From NCBI GenBank assembly GCA_033557465.1, contig CM066034.1:412712159-412776158 (forward strand): a stretch of DNA of 64,000 bases. Reading direction: 5' to 3'. This document shows, one piece after another, positions 30,840 through 41,209 of the stretch. This stretch comes from Ichthyophis bannanicus. Taxonomy: Eukaryota > Chordata > Amphibia > Gymnophiona > Ichthyophiidae. Made by a program: the position numbers and the translations under genes. The notes under the pieces were generated by a model. That model had not been told where the DNA came from, made no database searches, and saw only the letters and a list, made by a program, of their open reading frames with translations. Each line of letters begins with the position of its first letter. Position 1 is the stretch's first letter.

Positions 30840-31734
30840 TCAAGTTCTGATGCCTTTGTTTAACTGGTCATGCACATTTGCTGCTGAAAGCTCCAAAACA
30901 GCAGCGAAATGAAAGTCAGCCCTCTGCTCCCGAAGGAGAACAGAGAAAGAACACGATCCCTCCCCCTCTCCCGAGGAAGGGACTCCGAGGAAAAAGAAAA
31001 AGAAATAAAACAAGAGGATAAAGAAAAGCAGAAAAAGAAGAAAACAAAACAAAACAGGCGGAGGGGAAAAACCTCTGACGGCGCTCCCGTGTACCGGGAG
31101 ACAAAAAGAAATCAGCCGCGTGTGCCGCACACGGAAAGCAAACCGCGGCTCACAAAATGGCCGCGGTAAGGCAGAAAAGCATTTTGGCGCGCTTTCTCTC
31201 GGCGACGGGAAAAATCACCCGGCCGAGGAACCAACGCCTGAGGCGGCCTACCCTACACCCGCAGCTCAAGGAACTCGGGTGCAGCCAAGAACAGACCCAA
31301 ACTGCCGACGAGCAGAGGAGAGGCAGCTTCCCAGCGTTTGCACTGCACTCTGCCGCCGGAATCCACCGGTACTCCCCCAGCGCACACCTTACCTCTATCG
31401 GAGGGGTGCTGCTGTGCAGTCGCCGCCGGAGCTCTGCCCCGAATATCCCTGGGGCAGAGATCCTTAAATTAAGGAGGACAGAGCAAGAAAAAAGCAGCCG
31501 CTTAGGCAGAACAGAGGAGAGACCTCCCTCGGGTCCCCCCCCCCCCACGGAGAGCCGATGAAATCAGCAAATTTAAAGCAACAAGCACCCCTTAAGCTAA
31601 GAAAGCAATAGAAGCTCTAATAGAGCCCAAAAAATAAACCACAAAAAGGTTAGCTACAGACTAAAGACCTAACTGACTAACTAGTGAGCCCAGCCAGGCT
31701 CACTCACGTCTTCCTGCTGCATGAAGACTGGACA
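30588..31734 (-). promoter_or_regulatory. DIRS-D 5' leader
   Basis: DNA between the 5' terminal repeat and gag. It holds a T run of about 31 (30807-30837; poly-A on the coding strand), a purine-rich stretch at 30930-31070 and a GC-rich part at 31080-31560. It presumably contains the leader and perhaps promoter elements; no TATA box or other defined motif was identified. The frames here on both strands look like chance. Confidence 0.4.
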
Positions 31735-31867
31735 CACTGGGATGGATGAGATGGCAGAGATGCTGTATCCAGTGATGCTGAAATTTGATTGGTCCAGTCT
31801 TCATGCTGCAGGAGGAGGTGCACAACCCATACGTAGAGGACTAAGCTGGAGGAACGATAAGGAAATA
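31735..31867. repeat. DIRS-D inverted terminal repeat, 5' side
   Basis: Inverted partner of 25648-25803, with outer end GGAGGAACGATAAGGAAATA. Just inside it, 31709-31732 repeats CCTGCTGCATGAAGACTGGA, a short extra inverted copy of part of the terminal repeat. Confidence 0.87.
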
Positions 31868-32748
31868 CCATTTGACTTTTCATTCTTCCTAAGATACTAG
31901 AATTCAAGTAAGCATGAGACAAGCAGAGGATCTTTAGCAATGAGGGTGAAGTCCAAAATTAAATCGGATTTACAATAATAGAGGGTGAGAACAAGCAGGC
32001 TAGGTAAACCTGGAGATCTTTACATCTTCTGTGCTATTCTTGTTCCATAATTCAAACAAATAATTTTTACTTACCATGGGTTGTTTTAACCCTTTCTCTT
32101 TGCAAATAAAAATGCAAGAATAAATGATGATAGTTTTCCAATAAAATTAGCTTAACAGTGAAAATGAATTCTTAAGATCAATTCAAGAAAAGATCAAGAC
32201 CAACTTCAATCAGCAAAGGCAAAGCAAGTGTGTCATGGGGACACAGAGGGTCCATTTATTTCTTATAGACAAATTGCAAAGAGTGTTTTATCAAATTAAA
32301 TAGAGTCTTGTTCCCCTGTATGAACAGCACTCATTCTACGTAACAAAATAATTAGTGAATAGATTGAGTGTCATTTTCCAAATTAAAATGTGCAAACATG
32401 ATTACAGATTTTTTCTAAATCAACATCCCTGATAAGTCCACAGAAAAATGACTTTTAAATGTGTTTCCCCTTCCTCCCCACCCCCATCGTGTGCTGAAGC
32501 TTTCTGTGAGAATGTTTGTCTTTGCTTCCCCACCTGTACCTACACCTCCATTCACTTTGTAGAAAATAGATTCAAAACCATCAGCAGGATACAAAGTCAG
32601 AGAAAAAGAAAGGACATCCTTCTACCCGTTTCTGCTCACAAGAAACTCTTAGATACCTGGTCACATGAAGCTGAGAATTGTTCGGAAAAATAAATAATCA
32701 GAAAAGTCTTTTCACAGTTTGTAAATTTAAATATTTTGGCAAGTGTCT
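31868..32748. other. Non-repetitive AT-rich DNA, probably host
   Basis: No transposable-element signature and no gene recognised. It lies downstream (minus strand) of the candidate terminal exon and could be 3' flanking DNA. Confidence 0.45.
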
Positions 32749-32754
32749 TTTATT
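32749..32754 (-). terminator. AATAAA polyadenylation signal
   Basis: AATAAA on the minus strand about 100 bases after the stop of the candidate exon, well placed to end a short 3' UTR. It could also be chance in AT-rich DNA. Confidence 0.4.
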
Positions 32755-32851
32755 TTAACTATAAATAATGAAATTCAGTAAAAAAAGGTAGCTTTACTTT
32801 GAAGTTTTTTTTGTCTGTTCTGTACGGTCATTGCCCGTCATTTTCGTTTTG

Positions 32852-33192
32852 TTATACCAGGGTGTATGATTTTGTGTAGGGGTTATTCCCTTTTAAATGG
32901 GCCCGGGAGTCCAGTAGGGATTCTTGGGAACTGCTTATTTTTGCTGCCTGTCCTAGTTCCGTCCCCTCGCGCGGAGGTATAGTTGCGCCAGCCCCTGATT
33001 GCCATGATTGCACCTCTCTGCTGGTGGGATTCTCCATGGGGATCGGTTCCAGGACTGTGGGACGCTTCAGGGTCCGACTTTTTTGAGGTTCCAAGCAGGC
33101 CTGCCCTAAACCCAGGTCTCTGCTGGTGCTCGCAGTACCTCGATGTAATAAAAAGTCCATTCGAAGATATGGTGGCAAATGCATAAGCTCGC
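32852..33192 (-). CDS. Candidate host 3'-terminal coding exon, gene not identified
   Basis: About 113 codons, ending PYTKSYTLV and a stop. Reading on the minus strand, the exon is preceded by a strong 3' splice site, a pyrimidine tract TTTTTCTCTTCTCTTCCACAG whose AG is at 33193-33194. That implies a phase 1 intron. The peptide ([18 protein letters not shown] ... [16 protein letters not shown]) does not look like any transposon protein, is not low-complexity and is more GC-rich than its flanks. The last four residues YTLV fit a class I PDZ ligand (T at -2, V at 0), suggesting a scaffold-bound or membrane-associated protein. I do not recognise the gene. A chance frame remains possible, but splice site, stop and poly-A signal agree. 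Confidence 0.5.
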
Positions 33193-33194
33193 CT

Positions 33195-35480
33195 GTGGAA
33201 GAGAAGAGAAAAATACTCAAGGTTTTTATTTTTGGTAATATCTGATGTATGTATACTGAAGACAAATTGTGTGTTAGTGTGAGTCAGACTTCATGTGGTC
33301 AGAGCTGGCAATGCAATACAACAATATTTTCTCATTTGCAACTACAACCTTAGCAAAAGAGTGCTGCCCTAAAATCGTCCACAGGTAGTAACTATTACTG
33401 AGCTACCCTTCTTATTTTCTCTACACTCAGTGTTCTGCCCACACAAGACCTGGTCAGAATTTGCTTAGATTCTGGGATCTCCTCCTGGAGTCAGAGAGTA
33501 AGGTGGGTATACTACTTGGTATTATAATGAAAGGAAAACATCACCTTTCACTAGCCCAGCTTCTAATACCGCTTAAAGCAGTTCCTCAGGTCTGCTGCTA
33601 GTTCTTTTCTAACCCTTGAGATGGTTCCCTTCTTACAGCCAAACCACAGCTTTGCTCAAACAAAATTGTCATGTGTCTATGCCGCTCAATCTTAATAACT
33701 GCCCGGGCACTGGAAAGTGTGATTTCCCCAATCTCTTCTTATTGAAGGATGAACAACAGTCCCTCATCCTTGTTGAATGCCATGCAGTTGATCATAACTT
33801 GATAAAGTGAATATTCTAGAAGATCTATGTGTCCTACTAAATAATTTCTGCTCGGCCCTGGTCTGAAATGGCTATTTCCAGTATTATACACGCCACTCAT
33901 CATTTACTGTTATGTTTCTCTGTCTTGACATTTGGGACTATGATCCACTCAGATTTTCTTTTCTTCATTACTAGTACTACTTATCATTTATATGGTACTA
34001 CTAAGAATATGCAGCGCTGTACACACACACATAAGAGAAAGTCCCTTCTCAACAGAGCTTACAATCTGTTAAGACAGACAAACAGAACATACAGGGGACT
34101 AGAGTACATTTTTATAGGAAACTATTAAAACACACATGGGTGCAGACAGGAGAATATAGGGGTCAGGATACATAAGCGGCCTCAAAGAGATGAGTTTTTA
34201 GCCTGGATTTAAATAGGACCAGAGATGGAGCCTGACATACTGACTGTATCTGATGCTTGAAAGTTCTGTGCTGGCCTGCTTCAGCTCATACTCATTCTAT
34301 AGGTTTTGGTAAATTACTCAGTACGTCAAATTCTGGAGCATGGCTAGTCATTGCTCTTTACATCTTATTCTTATTCTGGTGTTCCTATGACTAACACTAT
34401 GCAATATGCAAAAATGTATTTCATGTGAAAAATAGCATATAATGCCTGGAAACTTACAAAAATGAAAAATAATGAGGCCCTTTGTGCTATGTTTCACGTG
34501 AAGTGTACTTTTGCAAAGTGACTTTACAAAAGTACACTTCATAGTAGTAAACTCTCATGTGAAGTCTGCTTCCCATGAAAGTTTATTTACATTTGTCACT
34601 AATGAGCTGCTATGATACAAATTCATGCAAAGTAGCCCATTAATGCCAAAAATTGTGAAACCGAGCTGCTGAAAAAAAGCCACTTTGCATGGTAGTGACT
34701 GACATTTAAACGGCCCTTGTGGCCTAAATCAGATACTCACTAGTACCCCTGGGAGGGGTTTCTGCACCCTAGTGGGTCAGTGGCTTCCTAACTCCCTCTC
34801 ACCAACCCAAACATAGGGCTAAATTGTCAAAAAGAGACACCTGAAGCTCTACCATTTACATTGACAAATCTGGTGCCACCCCTATCTCTTTCCCGCCCCC
34901 CCCCCCCTTGGGACTCTCAACTCATCCAGAGGGTCCAGTGAAGAGAGGGTGTGATCCCCACTCGCTCTTGCCCCTGTGACTGGTGTCGACCCCAGCAGAG
35001 TTCCCAGATACTATCACTAGGGATTAGATCACCAAATTATTGCTTTTGCCCATGTCACCCAGACGTCCAGACTGAGTTGAGGTCCCGGGGGAAGTGGAAA
35101 AGATAAAGGGGGGAGGGGTTGTCCCTCTTATTTTTCACTGTAAGGTGCAAGTCTACAGGTGCAGGATGTTAGGTATTTTCTTTTTGACATTTTAACTCCA
35201 CAATAGGGATGAAGGGAAAGGTTGTATTGGCTACTGGCCCACCAGGTAATGGAGTCCTCCTGGGGTGCCTATTAAAAAAAAAAGTGTGTGTTGCTGCTGT
35301 CAGAATGTGCAATTTCCAGCTATAGCAACATGCAAAAACCTTCTTGCGAAATGTAGCTATGGGAAGCAGATGAACCATGAATTAATTTTCTTCCCATTGC
35401 TAAATTTTCTCCTCTCTTTTGGCTTGAGTATTTTGGTGCATCATTGCACCTTCTAACCTCATTTATTACAAGATCAGAAA
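33195..35480. other. Intron-like host DNA with old repeats
   Basis: If the exon at 32852-33192 is real, this is upstream intron. About 33975-34200 looks like an interspersed repeat (ATGCAGCGCTGTACACACA ... ACAATCTGTTAAGACAGAC). A perfect hairpin lies at 34500-34540. A C-rich run is at 34895-34910. No further exon was recognised. Confidence 0.45.
34500..34540. repeat. Perfect 14 bp inverted repeat (hairpin)
   Basis: GAAGTGTACTTTTG at 34500-34513 and its exact reverse complement at 34527-34540, with a 13-base loop. It could be the centre of a small palindromic element or a foldable RNA. Confidence 0.75.
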
Positions 35481-35665
35481 GCACAGTTACTTACCTGTAA
35501 CAGGTGATCTCTGGGAACAGCAGGAATTAGTCTTCACATATGGGTACGTCGGTACCGACGGAGCCTGCACGGGAATGCTGCCCAGCTTTCAATTAGAAAG
35601 CTTTTGGCAGCATCCCTCGCGCCTGCGCAGTGACTTCCCGCCTTCTCCACAGCCTCTCTTCAGTT
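35481..35665. repeat. DIRS-E inverted terminal repeat, 3' side
   Basis: It matches the reverse complement of 40091-40250 from CTTCACATATGGGTACGTCG to CAGCCTCTCTTCAGTT. The ends are highly similar, suggesting a fairly recent insertion. It contains the palindrome GTCGGTACCGAC. Confidence 0.88.
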
Positions 35666-35747
35666 GAGTTTCAGAGCTGAGACAAAGGCGAGGAGAGAAA
35701 AGGGAAAAAATAAAAAAGATGCAACTCCTAGGGGAGGTGGGAGGGTT

Positions 35748-35843
35748 GTGAAGACTAATTCCTGCTGTTCCCAGAGATCACCTGTTACAGGTAAGTAACT
35801 GTGCTATCTCCAGGAACAAGCAGGAATGAGTCTTCACATATGG
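35748..35843. repeat. DIRS-E internal complementary region
   Basis: Its reverse complement joins the 40250 end (TTGTTCCTGGAGAT) to the 35481 end (AGCACAGTTACTTACC), so the circle-junction copy is retained in this reduced element. Confidence 0.88.
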
Positions 35844-35849
35844 GGACTC

Positions 35850-37885
35850 CCTAGATGGAGATGCCAGGGGGAGATCCCATAAAAATGCAAGTGCCCGGTC
35901 AGGGGTGCATTTTGTCTCCAGGAATCCCCGGCATCCAATGTGGGATGGAGGGTAGGAGTTGACAATAAAGAAGCTGTGAGGAAAGAAACAGCATAGCCAA
36001 GGACTAGGTGTTCTACAGACTACAGGAGTCCTTGGTGGATTTGATGAGTAGCATTAAAACACATTTAATGTACACTTAAAATATGCAGCTTACCTACTGT
36101 ATTGTAAGAAGTAGAAAGCATGATGGAGTCTACTGGATAAGCAGTGGCGGAATCTTCAAGGTGACCTCTCAGTAGTGAGGAGGAAGGTCCAGACTTGGAG
36201 GTAGTAGATGAGCCAGGTGTCAACTGGGTAGGAGTAGACGTCTGGTCTTCAATGGAAAGCTTTATGGGAAAAGCTGAAAAGTCCTTTAGGCATCATGGAC
36301 ATTGAGGACTAAAGGAAGAAGACGGACGGAGTTAAAGAACTAGCCCAGTCCTGGCAGGAAAGGGGGAATGGAAAACCCCTATTCCTACGGAAAACAGTTG
36401 TGTACTCGCAGATAAAGATGTACACTGTTTTTGCTAGCTGGCAAGAGATAGGAAAAATATTGGAGCTGGATGCTTCAAGGACATAAAGAAAAAATGGAAG
36501 ATGTCAGCATCAAAGTGGTTGTTGGTGCTGAACAGGTCCTGTATCATAATTTGGTATGGGACGTAGGGCAACAATCTGTCTAAAACCTCGAAGAGGTAAA
36601 TCATGTAGTATAGACAGTAAGGGTGATAGTGAATAAGATTGACCAACCCTTAAGAAGCCCCCCATCAAACACATACATATGGGGAGACATATATATATGT
36701 GGCTGGAATAGATATGTATATAGTCATATATAAATATAGATATAGAAATATGCATATGTCCAGATTTGTATATTAGGATATGGGTGGTGAAATATATTAA
36801 ATATATAGATGGAAATTTGTGGGGCATGGTTTAGCACCACCAGAGTAATGAGATAAGTATGTAGAGATATATGCTACATACAAGACAACAGATTGAGATA
36901 CATGTCTACCACCCAGCCCCATAATTGTACATGGGGAATATAAAAGAAAAAGATTCTGCGTTCTACAAGAGAGCGAGCCCACTTGGGATATGCATAGAGA
37001 ATCTATTTTCGTGGGTTGAGGGATGCAGGAAAGCAATCCAGTGAGATGACCGTGATGTTCGCGTGAGAACAGATGAAGATATGAATCTGTAGGAAACAAG
37101 GCAGGGAGTGCTACAGAACACTGACATGGTAGATGCCTTGGATTTTCACGCAGAAGAACTGCTATCTCGTGTTAACACCCCAGGCTAGAGGGGGTGTGGA
37201 GAACCCTTACAGGTATAGGAAGGGTTGATAAGTTTCTCTCTAATAATAGAGGAACTTCAGAGACAAGGACAAATGCTCTATAGCAAAGCCCTCATAGTAG
37301 AAAGCTTCTCTGAAGACTGCAGAGAGCATTGTGCAGGAGAGCTATGAGAGAAAGTGACTGAAAGTCAGTTATGTTGCCATATCCTAGAAAAGGAGATGGG
37401 TAGAGTAATGTGAGAAAGTCTAACGAGTAGGAGGAACCAAGATAGTTTGGAATCACTACTGAGACTAGACAAAAATTTTGAACAAGGGACTGGAACTTGG
37501 AAGTCCCAGTAATACAATTACTATAACTCCTGCAGGCAGAGCTGCTGAGAGAAACAGCAGAGAGATTGTCCTGTGCTGAATCAAGAAAAACAGACAAGAA
37601 AAGAGAGGGGATATCTCTTCTCAATGTCTGGGGAACGACTAGAGACGTAGTTCCGTATGGTAGCCCTCAAGTAGTTGGAGGGTGACGTACCCATGGGGTA
37701 AGTCAACTGAAGGAAAAATTTTCAGTTGGGAAAGAAACTATCAGGTGATAGTTGCAACTGCTCTTCTGGAGAGAAAGAAGAGGAGAAGTGTGTAGTACCT
37801 GAACAAAATAATTTTTTGACAGGTCAGTACACTGAAAAAGAAAAGCACAGTGAATAATCTTTTAATATGTAAGTTACAATTCCCG
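35850..37885. other. Non-coding filler of DIRS-E
   Basis: About 2 kb of AT-rich DNA including a TATATA-rich stretch (36690-36800). No frame has recognisable domains and no second element's ends were found inside. It may be a captured genomic segment or unrecognisably decayed element DNA. Confidence 0.55.
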
Positions 37886-37889
37886 GCCC

Positions 37890-39875
37890 CTATGGTTGCT
37901 GGGAATGTTGAGACTGGCCAGAAGTGGGGGACTTCAGACTAGGCTGAGGCGTCTCTTGTTTAGGTACAGCCGAATGATGGGCAGGAGAGGAATGAAACTT
38001 TCTTTTCTTAGGAAAAGAAGGTTTGGTAGGACATTTCCTACTATTTGAAGAAGGAGGTGGCTTAGAATGGTTTCTAGTGGAAGAAGAGTCAGGGGAGCAT
38101 TGAGCAACCTGACGTAAAGCCTCCTTATTAAAAAGACCTTCCCCTGTACAAGGAGAATGAGCTAGTATAGTTTGTGCCCATTTGCTCAAGTCTGAAGCCT
38201 CAAGTCAGGCTCTCTGCGACGTGCAGCAATGGCAATAGCAGAGGATCTGGTAATGGATTCAAAAGAATCTATAGAAGCACGAGACAGAAACCAGGATATA
38301 TTCCGGCTGTGATTGATGAGCAAGGTATAATCAGTAGCCTTGGGCTCTGGTAAAAAAGGGGTCAAAAGAGACAATTTCTCTGTGACTTCCTGGAGTGTTA
38401 GACTCATGTGAAAAATATATGAGAGAACTCTGGAAGCCAGCATAGATTTTTGGAAGGCCTGACGGCCAAAAGCATCAAGTGTTCTTGAAGAACGACCTGG
38501 CGGAAAAGAAGAATGCTTCTTCTTGCTCTTAACCTTCCTCAGTGCTGATTCCACTACAAGGGAACGATGAGAAAGTTGAGGTTTTTGGAACCCTGGAGAG
38601 GGTGGCACACGGTACCTAACATCAATGTCAGTAGAAACTTGAGGAAGTCGTAAGGGTGATTTCCATACCCTAAGAAGGAGATCCTGCAGAGCAGGATGTA
38701 AAGGAAACTGTATATGTTGCATTTGTGCCGGTGAGCCATGGGTAGGATCACAACCAGGGATAGAAATATTAAGAAAGGTTGCCATATCCAGGAGAAAAGT
38801 CTGAAAAGACTGATCTCCTATGGGAACTATTCCTGGTGAGGCTAAAGAAAGAGCCTGAGTATCAGAGGACGTACAAGGTACTGCACCAATGCCAGGTATC
38901 GGTTCTAAACTAGGCAGCGGTGCAAGAACAGGCATCAACCTCGCTACTGATAAGGAACTAGCAGGTGAAGTAGTCATCGGGAACTGCTGTAGTGGTACCG
39001 AGATCATGAGGGAGCTATGGTCTTCGGAACTACCTATTGGGAAACGACAAGAGTCGGTTCCGGGACGCGTTGGTACGCAGTCTTCGAGACTCGATATCGA
39101 CTCAAGACTCGGCATCGAAGAGAGCGAGACTAGCGATGCATGTCTCGACAGTTCCGATGCCAGTGGTAGTATCGGCGATGCCGATACCACTAAGGCAGCC
39201 TTGGTGACATCGATCGATACCGACGGTACCGAGGCCCGATGAGCACCCATCCACGATGCCGATGCTAGGGTATCGGAATCGATCAACGCCGGTACCGTCC
39301 CAGAGCATGGCTGAGATTGAGGGAAGTCAATGCGGTGCATATCGATCGGTCCTGAAGGTACCGATGATGCCCGATGACGATCCCTGGTGAAGAGTGGAGT
39401 ACTCGACACCGGTGCCGATGCCGGAGGCTCGGTACCGCTCGAAGCGGATACCACCCCCGCGCATGGCTCAGGTATGTTCTGTGAGGGGTGAGCCCCAGGA
39501 ACATCCTGAAACCCCTTTAACGCTTTGGAGCCCGAAGACTCCCACAGGGGTAATGCCAATGGATTCTTGAGGGTAAGGCCGGAGCCGTCACCATGCTGGG
39601 CATGGGACATACCACTCAAGCATTGACTAGTCTTAACAGACTGTTTTTGGGTTACCTGATCTTGTGAAGTAGAGAAACCGGGTACCCTCACTGCCGAAGA
39701 AAAAAACGGTATCGAGGGAAACTCTAAATACTGAAGGTTGTCTCACAAAATTATCTCCTGACAAGTCAGGGGAAAAAGGGTCAGGACCCACACAGTTGAG
39801 ACACCAACTATGGGTGTCTAAAAAGAAACAGGTGTTTCCACAGCGGATGCACTTCTTAGGAAAAGAAGGCTCCAT
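37890..39875 (-). pseudogene. DIRS-E gag
   Basis: It starts MEPSFPKKCIRCGNTC with a double CxxC module (CIRC ... CLNC followed by VGPDP) like DIRS-B gag. The frame changes near 39700 around a run of seven T (coding strand). The next 38186-39691 frame has 501 codons: a Ser/Pro-rich middle, then KSKKKHSSFPPGRSSRTLDA and QKSMLASRVLSYIFHMSLTL, matching KSQKKHSAVPPGREARNLDG and LACCVQSYQLYMGMYL of DIRS-B gag. A second frame change near 38200 leads to ASDLSKWAQ and a basic C-terminus ending about 37890. Only two frame breaks and no internal nonsense codon suggest recent loss. Confidence 0.82.
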
Positions 39876-40090
39876 AATGAAAAAGGCCTAGTAGGCCTAA
39901 GAAGTTAATGCAAAAAAACTGAAGAAACGTTTTACAGACTTTAGCTTAAAAACCACCGGCGGTACCGGTGGTAGCAGGAAAAACAGCCGTGACCACAAGA
40001 AAACAAAACAATTAAAATAATTAAAGCAATTAAAAGGAAAAATTTCTGCGGTGACAGGAGGACGTCCTGCCGGCTCCGTGGAAAAACGAA

Positions 40091-40250
40091 AACTGAAGAG
40101 AGGCTGTGGAGAAGGCGGGAAGTCACTGCGCAGGCGCGAGGGATGCTGCCAAAAGCTTTCTAATTGAAAGCTGGGCAGCATTCCCGTGCAGGCTCCGTCG
40201 GTACCGACGTACCCATATGTGAAGACTCATTCCTGCTTGTTCCTGGAGAT
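40091..40250. repeat. DIRS-E inverted terminal repeat, 5' side
   Basis: Inverted partner of 35481-35665, ending CTTGTTCCTGGAGAT. Confidence 0.88.
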
Positions 40251-41205
40251 TATGCTGTACCTTACTCCAGTTTTTTCTCACCTTCTCTCCATTTCCCCTT
40301 ATTGTTAACCACCTCTTTTCTACTTGTAATCCTATGTCATAGATTCATACATAACTGCTAAAGTTTTTTGGGTCAGATTTAAGCTTCTTTTTTAGGGTAT
40401 TTCAGTACTGTACCAAGCCAATATTTCTAGTGCTAGATATGAGAAGCTGTCGATATCCCATGACAGGAGTTTGTGTCTCCATTTCACCAGCAGATAACAT
40501 ATACCAAAATTCTAAAGAGCAGGGCCCAACAGCACCACAGATGCACATAACACCACCCTTGAGGTGGTGTTATCTGCACCTGCGCTGTCTGCAACTTTGA
40601 CGGTGATCACACGCTGTTGACACCCATGGTAATCACACACTGCAGACACACAATTTTCAGCCCATATCCCGTTCACTCTTGTATCTACTGCATACTCTGC
40701 AGATAGCGCAGAAAATCACTGCCCTAACTACATTTTCCCTGTACTAACTGATAATGTGACCAGATAGCACATGCTACTGGCTGCGTTAACAGGTAGCGCA
40801 GCTTAGTAAACATACCCCTTAGTATACTTGGATAGATAGAAATAAAGGTCAACAAACCAATTTACAGGTGAGATCCTTGTACTAACCTAATTTAACACAT
40901 TAGTGACTTGAAAGTTATTTTAATGAAATTAGTCCTGTATAAAGGTTTCAACTACAGCTTGTTTTTTTATCTTTATTTCTACATCTCTAAACTTGAGAAA
41001 CTATTTTTTCATTCAGGGACAATCCTTTTTATAACATTTAAAGGGACAATTTTGAATAACTTATGTTGTGTGAAAATACACAGGCAACTTTCACTAGTGC
41101 ATGCTGTACCAGTTCTCAAAGGGGAAACAACTTTATTCTCATTTAACTTGCAAGTGCATTCTGCTGGAGTCTATCAGGACAGGATCTTATAACTCATCAA
41201 CATGA
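40251..41205. other. Non-coding DNA with one MITE end
   Basis: No gene recognised. At 40810-40832 the sequence GCTTAGTAAACATACCCC matches the terminal word of the inverted-repeat element at 47197-50743 (TTAGTAAACATACCCC), so an end of a related DNA transposon lies here. The other end was not found. Confidence 0.55.
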
Positions 41206-41209
41206 TCTT

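Larger units (their letters stand above)
25648..31867 (-). mobile_element. DIRS-D: apparently complete DIRS retrotransposon, separate family
   Basis: A 6.2 kb element of higher GC than its flanks. It has inverted terminal repeats (25648-25803 and 31735-31867), an internal complementary region (26056-26152) and three long open frames in the order gag, RT/RNase H/methyltransferase-like, tyrosine recombinase. Catalytic motifs of RT, RNase H and recombinase are all present, and no nonsense codon interrupts the frames. AAATA occurs directly before the left end (25643-25647) and as the last five bases of the right end. Its terminal repeats share no obvious similarity with those of DIRS-A/B/C or DIRS-E, and its proteins are clearly diverged. 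It is the youngest-looking DIRS in the window. Confidence 0.9.
35481..40250 (-). mobile_element. DIRS-E: gag-only DIRS derivative
   Basis: A 4.8 kb element with DIRS ends (35481-35665 and 40091-40250) and an internal complementary region (35748-35843). Gag lies next to the 5' end, as in other DIRS. About 2 kb between gag (ending near 37890) and the internal region contains no RT, RNase H or recombinase sequence in any frame. Sequence just after the internal region (GGGATGGAGGGTAGGAGTTG, about 35942) matches the same place in DIRS-A, so the 3' non-coding part is retained while the enzyme genes are gone. It would need enzymes from another DIRS. Confidence 0.85.

Noticed and set aside
30840..31561. 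Lys/Arg-rich frames on both strands in the DIRS-D leader
   Set aside because: They result from purine-rich and GC-rich leader sequence and have no domain.
26168..31734. Bacterial or phage integrase, or integrated virus
   Set aside because: The tyrosine recombinase sits beside RT, RNase H and gag with DIRS terminal repeats. No envelope, LTR, primer-binding site or phage genes are present.
38186..39691. 501-codon frame as a host gene
   Set aside because: It lies between DIRS ends. Its KSKKKHSSFPPGRSSRTLDA region matches DIRS-B gag, so it is the DIRS-E gag body.
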